The notes under the pieces are model-generated. The model was not told the DNA's origin and made no database searches. It was given only the letters and a program-made list of their open reading frames with translations. The translations under genes and the position numbers were made by a program. Below, piece after piece: positions 1-3,781 of a stretch of 12,793 nt of DNA (position 1 is its first letter; each line of letters starts with the position of its first letter). Origin of the DNA: DASXTB01 sp036505615 (GTDB lineage Bacteria > Acidobacteriota > UBA6911 > JACQSX01); NCBI GenBank assembly GCA_036505615.1, contig DASXTB010000411.1, positions 1 to 12,793 on the forward strand, written 5' to 3'.

Positions 1-149
1 CTGGGACGGAGATGGTAATGCCGGGAGACAATGTATCGCTGTCGATCGAATTGATCTCGCCGATCGCCATGGAGAAGGGGTTAAGGTTTGCAATTCGGGA
101 GGGGGGACGGACGGTAGGCGCCGGAACGGTGACCGAGATACTGCAATAG
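1..149 (+). CDS. tuf: Elongation factor Tu, C-terminal 48 residues (5' end outside window)
   Basis: EF-Tu is the GTPase that carries aminoacyl-tRNA to the ribosomal A site in the cytoplasm. Only the end of domain III is present. In the frame whose first full codon is at position 3, the protein reads GTEMVMPGDNVSLSIELISP and then closes with the very conserved EF-Tu tail containing MEKGLRFAIREGGRTVGAG, ending VTEILQ and TAG at 147-149. The GTPase domain and the start lie upstream of the window, so the gene is cut by the window edge and not by mutation. Its place directly before rpmG, tRNA-Trp and secE is the usual bacterial order. Many bacteria have a second tuf copy near fusA; this window cannot show which copy this is. 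Confidence 0.96.
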   Translation, partial: GTEMVMPGDNVSLSIELISPIAMEKGLRFAIREGGRTVGAGTVTEILQ

Positions 150-189
150 AAGGCAGAAGCACCCAGCGGAAGGCAGAAGGCAGAAGGCA
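149..189. repeat. GAAGGCA heptamer repeat in the tuf-rpmG spacer
   Basis: One GAAGGCA unit lies at 149-155, overlapping the last base of the tuf stop codon. After a degenerate stretch, three perfect tandem units follow at 169-175, 176-182 and 183-189, and another GAAGGC occurs at 201-206. The last of these, close to the rpmG start, may also serve as a weak ribosome binding site. The array is short and no function can be read from it; it matches the 7-bp period of repeats elsewhere in the window. Confidence 0.75.
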
Positions 190-213
190 GACTGACGGCT
201 GAAGGCTCAACAA

Positions 214-363
214 ATGCAAGAGAAGATTTTATTGCAGTGCGGCGAATGCAAACAGCGCAACTATGCGACTACAAAAAACAAGAAGAACGTGACGGAGCGC
301 CTGGAACTCCGCAAGTTTTGTCGTTTTTGCCGAAAGCATACGTCGCACAAGGAAGTACGTTAA
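214..363 (+). CDS. rpmG: 50S ribosomal protein L33 (bL33)
   Basis: Small basic protein of the large ribosomal subunit, 49 residues, the usual length for bL33. It opens MQEKILLQCGECKQRNYAT and contains the family core around NKKNVTERLELRKFC. Two CxxC pairs, C9-C12 and C36-C39, make this the zinc-binding type of L33 and not the cysteine-free paralogue. The ATG at 214 is chosen because it gives the normal family length; the sequence GAAGG at 201-205 is a modest Shine-Dalgarno 8 bases upstream. The gene sits between tuf and tRNA-Trp, a widespread arrangement ahead of secE-nusG. A longer overlapping frame beginning near 237 has no family features and is a shadow. Confidence 0.95.
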   Translation: MQEKILLQCGECKQRNYATTKNKKNVTERLELRKFCRFCRKHTSHKEVR

Positions 364-428
364 CAAGTGGCAAGTTATCATTGGCAAGTTATCCGACTGG
401 TAACTTGCCCCTGATAACTTGCCACTTG
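364..428 (+). repeat. Long nested inverted repeat between rpmG and tRNA-Trp
   Basis: Beginning immediately after the rpmG stop, CAAGTGGCAAGTTATCA at 364-380 is perfectly complementary (17 bp) to 412-428. Inside it, GGCAAGTTA at 383-391 pairs with TAACTTGCC at 401-409, separated from the outer stem by a 2x2 mismatch (TT against CC). The loop is about 9 bases. Each arm is itself two direct copies of a GGCAAGTTATC-like unit, so the element looks like a repeat duplicated and then inverted. No run of T follows, so it is not a standard intrinsic terminator. It ends 5 bases before the mature tRNA 5' end and could act as an RNA processing or stability element. Confidence 0.85.
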
Positions 429-433
429 AACGC

Positions 434-510
434 AGGCCAGTAGCTCGAATTGGTAGAGCGCCGGTCTCCAAAACCGGATGTTGGGGGTTCGAGTCCCTCC
501 TGGCCTGCCA
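434..510 (+). tRNA. tRNA-Trp (anticodon CCA)
   Basis: A full cloverleaf can be drawn. The acceptor stem AGGCCAG (434-440) pairs with CTGGCCT (500-506). The D arm is GCTC/GAGC (443-446 with 456-459). The anticodon stem CCGGT/ACCGG (461-465 with 473-477) encloses loop CTCCAAA with anticodon CCA at 468-470, reading UGG. The T arm has stem 483-487 with 495-499 (one G-U pair) and loop TTCGAGT. The discriminator is G507, as expected for bacterial tRNA-Trp, and the CCA end (508-510) is encoded. It sits between rpmG and secE and is probably cotranscribed with them. Confidence 0.98.
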
Positions 511-519
511 TTTCAGCTG

Positions 520-540
520 ATGACCGATGACCAATGACGC
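520..540. repeat. ATGACCN heptamer repeat before secE
   Basis: Three consecutive heptamers, ATGACCG (520-526), ATGACCA (527-533) and ATGACGC (534-540), lie between tRNA-Trp and secE. Each begins with ATG. The ATG of the third unit is in frame with secE and creates a false longer reading frame. It is short, but it repeats the 7-bp periodicity found in two other spacers of this window. Confidence 0.6.
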
Positions 541-560
541 TTTTGGTCGGTGAACGGAAA

Positions 561-779
561 ATGAGTTATTTGGAAAAAGTGAAAGAATCGCCCGGCCGCT
601 TTCGCAGTTTTTTGGCGGATGTTAAGACCGAGCTGAAGAAGACAAGTTGGCCCACGCGAAAGGAAGTTTACGGGACAACTCTGGTTGTCATTCTGACACT
701 CTTCTTTTTTGGCCTGTATCTGTTTCTGGTGGATCTGGCTCTGCAGCACGCGGTGCAGAAGATCATCAGCCTTTTCTGA
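561..779 (+). CDS. secE: Preprotein translocase subunit SecE
   Basis: SecE is the small clamp subunit of the SecYEG channel that moves proteins across the inner membrane. The product is 72 residues with one membrane span, the short single-span form found in most bacteria outside the enteric group. The N-terminal amphipathic helix carries the family signature VKTELKKTSWPTRKEVYG at about residues 21-38. The hydrophobic segment TTLVVILTLFFFGLYLFLV follows at about 39-57. The ATG at 561 is preferred over the in-frame ATG at 534 because the extra nine residues come from a heptamer repeat and match nothing in the family. The Shine-Dalgarno is weak (ACGGA at 554-558). nusG follows after 22 bases. 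Confidence 0.94.
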   Translation: MSYLEKVKESPGRFRSFLADVKTELKKTSWPTRKEVYGTTLVVILTLFFFGLYLFLVDLALQHAVQKIISLF

Positions 780-801
780 CAAGAATATGGTGACCGCTGA
801 G

Positions 802-1332
802 ATGGCAAAAAACTGGTACATCATTCACACGTATTCCGGTTTCGAGAGGAAGGTGGCCGAAAGTCTTATGAATCGCGTGCAGGCCTACGGGCTGCAGGAT
901 CAGATCGGCCAGATTCTCATTCCCACCGAAGACGTGGTGGAAATGAAGGGGGGGAAGAAAGTCGTTTCCTCGAAGCTTTTTTTCCCCGGTTATATTCTGG
1001 TTGAAATGGAGATGACCGATGAAACCTGGCACCTGGTCCGCAACACTCCCAAAGTGACAGGTTTTGTCAGCCAGGGCCAAAAGCCGACCCCCCTGACCGA
1101 GGAAGAAGTAAATCAGGTCGTACATCGAGTTTCCACCACCACCGAAAAACCTAAGCCGAAGTACATGTACGAGCGCGGCGAAACGGTCAAGATCATCGAT
1201 GGGCCGTTCAGTAACTTCACGGGAACTGTGGAAGAGATCAACTTGGAAAAGAATACGCTCAAAGTGATGGTGACAATCTTTGGCCGCGCCACACCCGTGG
1301 AGCTTGAATTTATCCAGGTAGAGAAAATTTAG
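802..1332 (+). CDS. nusG: Transcription elongation and antitermination factor NusG
   Basis: NusG binds the beta' clamp helices of RNA polymerase, raises processivity, and links polymerase to Rho or to ribosomal S10. The product is 176 residues, the usual size. The NGN domain covers about residues 4-112, opening NWYIIHTYSGFERKVAESL and including the conserved LFFPGYILVEM near 59-69. After a linker of roughly 112-122, the KOW domain begins at about 123 with ERGETVKIIDGPFSNFTG and ends in VTIFGRATPVELEFIQVEKI. No extra domain is inserted. The start at 802 gives the normal MAKxWY opening; an in-frame ATG at 787 would add five residues (MVTAE). Neither has a clear Shine-Dalgarno. rplK starts 15 bases after the stop. 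Confidence 0.96.
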   Translation: MAKNWYIIHTYSGFERKVAESLMNRVQAYGLQDQIGQILIPTEDVVEMKGGKKVVSSKLFFPGYILVEMEMTDETWHLVRNTPKVTGFVSQGQKPTPLTEEEVNQVVHRVSTTTEKPKPKYMYERGETVKIIDGPFSNFTGTVEEINLEKNTLKVMVTIFGRATPVELEFIQVEKI

Positions 1333-1347
1333 GAACTTGGCGACAAC

Positions 1348-1773
1348 ATGGCAAAGAAGGTAACGGCGAACATTAAGCTGCAGATCCAGGCCGGAAAGGC
1401 TACTCCCGCCCCGCCGGTGGGCCCGGCCCTGGGTCAGGCCGGCGTCAACATAATGGATTTCTGTAAGGCATTCAACGCCAAGACGCAAAACCAAGAAGGC
1501 TTGATTATCCCGGTAGTGATCACCGTCTATCAGGATCGTTCTTATACGTTCGTTACAAAAACGCCGCCGGCAGCAATCTTGTTGAAACGGGCAGCCAATA
1601 TCGCGAAGGGCTCGGCCGAACCCAATAAAGCTAAGGTGGGCACGGTCACCATGAAACAAGTCGAAGAAATCGCCAAAACGAAAATGCCCGATCTGAACGC
1701 CAATAACTTGGAGGCCGCCGTTAAGATTATCCTCGGCACGGCGCGCAGCATGGGTTTGGAAGTTTCCCAATAG
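1348..1773 (+). CDS. rplK: 50S ribosomal protein L11 (uL11)
   Basis: L11 binds 23S rRNA at the GTPase-associated centre, at the base of the L7/L12 stalk, and is needed for translation factor action and for stringent response signalling by RelA. The 141 residues equal the usual length. The N-terminal domain contains the proline-rich APPVGPALGQAGVNIMDFCK (residues 21-40), which in other species is where thiostrepton resistance mutations fall. The C-terminal RNA-binding domain runs from about residue 70 and includes the KTPPAAILLKRAA segment and the terminal LGTARSMGLEV. AGGA at 1331-1334, overlapping the nusG stop, is the nearest Shine-Dalgarno, spaced a little long. Confidence 0.97.
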   Translation: MAKKVTANIKLQIQAGKATPAPPVGPALGQAGVNIMDFCKAFNAKTQNQEGLIIPVVITVYQDRSYTFVTKTPPAAILLKRAANIAKGSAEPNKAKVGTVTMKQVEEIAKTKMPDLNANNLEAAVKIILGTARSMGLEVSQ

Positions 1774-1780
1774 GAGTCTT

Positions 1781-1816
1781 TGCCGTAGGGACGCGGCATG
1801 CCGCGTCTCTACCGCG
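1781..1816 (+). repeat. GC-rich near-perfect palindrome between rplK and rplA
   Basis: The core at 1785-1812 has arms GTAGGGACGCGGCA and TGCCGCGTCTCTAC. They pair over 14 positions with one G-T wobble and no intervening loop in the DNA. After one mismatch (1784/1813), three further pairs extend it to 1781-1816. In RNA this would be a very stable hairpin. It lies in the 50-base gap between the rplK stop and the rplA start, where no good Shine-Dalgarno is close to the ATG; AGGAG sits upstream of it at 1772-1776. There is no T-run, so it is not an intrinsic terminator. Palindromes of this GTAGGGACGCGGC type look to me like dispersed REP-like elements seen in various bacteria, but that is from memory. 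Confidence 0.85.
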
Positions 1817-1823
1817 GTGCAGA

Positions 1824-2510
1824 ATGATGGGCAAGAAATACGACAATGCAAGAAAACAAGTAGAGCGGCACCCGTACACGCTGGAAGATGCGGTCATTTT
1901 GATGAAGAAAGTCAAATTTGCGTCTTTTGACGAAACTGCCGAGGTGGCCATGCGTCTCGGTGTCAATCCCAAACACGCAGATCAGATGGTGCGCGGAACC
2001 ATCGTGCTTCCCCACGGCCTGGGGAAGAGCAAGCGCGTTGCGGTCATCACGTCGGGAGAAAAAATCAAAGAGGCTCAGGAAGCCGGTGCCGACGAAGTTG
2101 GCGGGGATGATCTGGTGGAGAGAATCCAGAAGGGCTACATGAATTTCGAGGCCCTGATTGCAACTCCCGACATGATGAAGTCTGTTGGGAAACTGGGCAA
2201 GGCGCTGGGCCCTCGCGGCCTGATGCCCAATCCAAAGACTGGAACAGTCACTTTCGATGTGGCCAAGGCGGTCAAGGAAGTAAAAGCGGGAAAGGTAGAA
2301 TTTCGGGTGGATAAGAACGGCGTGATCCACGCCCCTTTCGGAAAGCTTTCCTTTTCGGAGGTAAACCTTATACAAAACGCTCGCGCCTTGATCGATGCGG
2401 TAGTGCGCGCTAAGCCTACTACCAGTAAAGGCAGGTATGTGAAGAGTGTGACCATTTCTTCCACGATGGGACCGGGCATCGACATCGATGTGAACCAGGT
2501 AGCGGGATAG
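1824..2510 (+). CDS. rplA: 50S ribosomal protein L1 (uL1)
   Basis: L1 forms the mobile L1 stalk of the 50S subunit, which helps eject E-site tRNA, and in several bacteria represses its own operon by binding the mRNA. The product is 228 residues, close to the usual 230. Family features in order: GKKYDNARK at the N-terminus, the EVAMRLGVNPKHADQMVRGT segment (40-59), the LGPRGLMPNPKTGTVTFDV signature (128-146), the KAGKVEFRVDKNGVIHAPFGK segment (154-174), and the C-terminal SVTISSTMGPGIDIDV. The gene could start at the ATG at 1824 or at the next codon (1827); I give the first. No Shine-Dalgarno lies within 15 bases. AGGAG at 1772-1776 is separated from the start by a palindrome. rplJ begins 2 bases after the stop. 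Confidence 0.96.
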   Translation: MMGKKYDNARKQVERHPYTLEDAVILMKKVKFASFDETAEVAMRLGVNPKHADQMVRGTIVLPHGLGKSKRVAVITSGEKIKEAQEAGADEVGGDDLVERIQKGYMNFEALIATPDMMKSVGKLGKALGPRGLMPNPKTGTVTFDVAKAVKEVKAGKVEFRVDKNGVIHAPFGKLSFSEVNLIQNARALIDAVVRAKPTTSKGRYVKSVTISSTMGPGIDIDVNQVAG

Positions 2511-2512
2511 CA

Positions 2513-3019
2513 ATGAATAAGGCAGAGAAGGCGGTATTAATCGAAGACTTGAGCAAAACATTTCGTTCTGTGAAATCCCTGGTGCTGGTGGATTTTCGCG
2601 GGATGAAGGTTATCGATGCCACAGAATTGCGCCGGCAGATATCAAAGGCCAATTGCGGTTATCAGGTGGTGAAAAACACGCTGGCCTTGATTGCCGCCAA
2701 AGACACGGCTTTTGAAGCGCTTAGGGACCATTTCGAGGGCCCTACGGCGATAGCCTATTCCGAGAACGATCCGGTAGCGCTGGCCAAGGTGCTTACAGAT
2801 TTTGCGAAGAACACCCCGGCGTTGCAGTTTAAGGCGGCCGTCGTAGAAGGCAAAGTTCTTGAAGGAAAGGCGGTAGCGGAGATTGCTAAGTTGCCGTCGC
2901 GGGAAGCGCTGATCGGAAAATTGTTGTTTTTGTTGAATGCGCCTGCGCAGCGGCTGGCTTCTGTGTTGAGCGCGCCTATTCGCAACCTTGCATTTGTACT
3001 GACCCAAATTAAGAAATAA
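2513..3019 (+). CDS. rplJ: 50S ribosomal protein L10 (uL10)
   Basis: L10 anchors the L7/L12 dimers to the ribosome through its C-terminal helix and docks next to L11. The 168 residues are typical. The N-terminal RNA-binding domain has the family segments SLVLVDFRGMKVIDATELRR (22-41) and YQVVKNTLALIAA (50-62), then FEGPTAIAY (74-82). The C-terminal alpha-helical stalk-binding region, LLFLLNAPAQRLASVLSAPI (137-156), is where L7/L12 N-terminal domains bind. The start lies 2 bases after the rplA stop, with GCGGGA at the end of rplA as a possible ribosome binding site, so translation is probably coupled to rplA. There is no room here for a separate L10-binding leader. Confidence 0.96.
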   Translation: MNKAEKAVLIEDLSKTFRSVKSLVLVDFRGMKVIDATELRRQISKANCGYQVVKNTLALIAAKDTAFEALRDHFEGPTAIAYSENDPVALAKVLTDFAKNTPALQFKAAVVEGKVLEGKAVAEIAKLPSREALIGKLLFLLNAPAQRLASVLSAPIRNLAFVLTQIKK

Positions 3020-3024
3020 ATGCT

Positions 3025-3030
3025 GGAGGA
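3025..3030 (+). promoter_or_regulatory. Shine-Dalgarno GGAGGA that sets the rplL start
   Basis: GGAGGA stands 4 bases before the ATG at 3035. It favours that codon over the in-frame ATG at 3020, which directly follows the rplJ stop and would add five residues (MLEET) foreign to L7/L12. A strong site fits the need for several L7/L12 copies per ribosome. Confidence 0.85.
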
Positions 3031-3034
3031 AACA

Positions 3035-3424
3035 ATGGAAATCACCCGGGAACAGGTTCTGAGCTGGATCGAGCAAGCCTCGATCATGGAAATCTCGGAA
3101 CTGGTAAAAGACATTGAAAACAAATTTGGCGTTTCGGCAGCCGCGGCGGCGCCCGTAATGGTGGCCGGAGGCGGAGCCCCCGCTGCCGGAGGAGCCCCGG
3201 CGGCCGAAGAAAAGACCGAGTTTGATGTGATTTTGACCAGTGCTGGAGACAAGAAAATCAACGTCATCAAGGTGGTGCGCGAATTGACTAACCTTGGCTT
3301 GAAGGAGGCAAAGGACCTGGTCGAGGGGGCTCCCAAGCCGGTCAAGGAAGGCGTTTCCAAAGAAGAGGCGGAGAAGGTCAAAGCCAAGTTCCAGGAAGCG
3401 GGCGCCACCGTCGAAATTAAATAA
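3035..3424 (+). CDS. rplL: 50S ribosomal protein L7/L12 (bL12)
   Basis: L7/L12 is the multicopy acidic stalk protein that recruits EF-Tu, EF-G and other GTPases. The product is 129 residues. The N-terminal dimerisation domain is about residues 1-33 (EITREQVLSWIEQASIMEIS onward). The flexible hinge at about 34-57 is rich in Ala, Gly and Pro and slightly longer than in E. coli. The C-terminal domain at about 59-129 carries the conserved EKTEFDVILTSAGDKKINVI, VRELTNLGLKEAKDLVEGAP and the GATVEIK end. The start at 3035 follows a strong Shine-Dalgarno and gives the normal family N-terminus. The rplJ stop lies 15 bases upstream. After the stop comes a long non-coding gap before rpoB. Confidence 0.97.
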   Translation: MEITREQVLSWIEQASIMEISELVKDIENKFGVSAAAAAPVMVAGGGAPAAGGAPAAEEKTEFDVILTSAGDKKINVIKVVRELTNLGLKEAKDLVEGAPKPVKEGVSKEEAEKVKAKFQEAGATVEIK

Positions 3425-3446
3425 TCCCGGAAACCACAAAAACTTC

Positions 3447-3476
3447 TTGTCAAACCATCCGGAATCTGTCTACAAT
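3447..3476 (+). promoter_or_regulatory. Predicted sigma70-type promoter for rpoBC
   Basis: TTGTCA at 3447-3452 (5 of 6 to TTGACA) and TACAAT at 3471-3476 (5 of 6 to TATAAT) are separated by 18 bases. Transcription would start near 3483, giving a leader of about 300 bases before rpoB. It lies just after the rplL stop, which fits a separate promoter for the polymerase subunits in addition to read-through from the ribosomal protein genes. Confidence 0.6.
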
Positions 3477-3529
3477 ATGAGGTTCGCTGATGGTGAAGCA
3501 AAACAGAGTTTAATCAGGGGTTGAACGTT

Positions 3530-3559
3530 AGGGGAATTCGTATTCCCCTTTTACTTTTT
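3530..3559 (+). terminator. Terminator-like hairpin (attenuator) in the rplL-rpoB gap
   Basis: AGGGGAAT (3530-3537) and ATTCCCCT (3542-3549) form an 8-bp stem with loop TCGT. The last stem base begins a run of four T at 3549-3552, followed after AC by five more T at 3555-3559. This has the form of an intrinsic terminator. Because rpoB and rpoC are downstream and have no other obvious promoter, it is more likely a partial terminator or attenuator than a complete stop. It would act on both read-through from rplL and transcripts from the promoter at 3447-3476. A partial terminator between rplL and rpoB is known in E. coli. Confidence 0.65.
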
Positions 3560-3565
3560 GGTCTG

Positions 3566-3588
3566 CCGGAGAACCCGGTCTTCTCCGG
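3566..3588 (+). promoter_or_regulatory. Second leader hairpin upstream of rpoB
   Basis: CCGGAGAA (3566-3573) pairs perfectly with TTCTCCGG (3581-3588) over a 7-base loop (CCCGGTC). It follows the T-rich tract of the preceding terminator-like hairpin by a few bases and has no T-run of its own. It could be a processing site or part of a larger leader fold. Confidence 0.55.
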
Positions 3589-3598
3589 GCGGATTATT

Positions 3599-3703
3599 AT
3601 TGGATGATCCCAAGCTTCTTTCGCACGTTACCCAACGTGTCAGAGCTTTACTATTTCTCCCGGAAGTCCGCGCGCAGTTTTTTGAATCTCGACGTCATCC
3701 AAT
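3599..3703 (+). promoter_or_regulatory. Possible structured RNA domain in the rpoB leader
   Basis: ATTGGATGA (3599-3607) can pair with TCATCCAAT (3695-3703), closing a domain of about 105 bases. Inside, CACGTT (3624-3629) and AACGTG (3634-3639) form a hairpin with loop ACCC, and AAGCT (3612-3616) can pair with AGCTT (3644-3648) around it. I match this to no known RNA family. Short frames in this stretch have no ribosome binding sites or family features. Pairing was judged by eye, so this is a candidate only. Confidence 0.35.
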
Positions 3704-3765
3704 CTCACCTCAGTGGGGTGTTCGCGGCGCACGCTTGGTCCCCTGGGCGACAAAACTTTCCTCAC

Positions 3766-3771
3766 AGGGAG
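3766..3771 (+). promoter_or_regulatory. rpoB Shine-Dalgarno AGGGAG
   Basis: AGGGAG lies 10 bases before the ATG at 3782 and supports that start over the in-frame GTG at 3713. CCCTG at 3741-3745 can pair with CAGGG at 3765-3769, which would partly hide this site; the stem is only 5 bp. Confidence 0.65.
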
Positions 3772-3781
3772 TGTAGTTTCT

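Noticed and set aside
364..428. rpmG-tRNA hairpin as an intrinsic terminator
   Set aside because: There is no T-tract after the stem; the following bases lead straight into the tRNA.
534..560. ATG at 534 as the secE start
   Set aside because: The codon belongs to an ATGACCN heptamer repeat and the extra nine residues have no counterpart in SecE proteins.
766..1851. Long open frames on the minus strand opposite nusG-rplK, and similar ones opposite rplA, rplL, rpoB and rpoC
   Set aside because: All lie opposite highly conserved genes and show no domain signatures, as expected for antisense shadows in GC-biased coding DNA.
3713..3781. GTG at 3713 as the rpoB start
   Set aside because: It lacks a Shine-Dalgarno and family similarity; the ATG at 3782 has AGGGAG upstream and a normal beta N-terminus.
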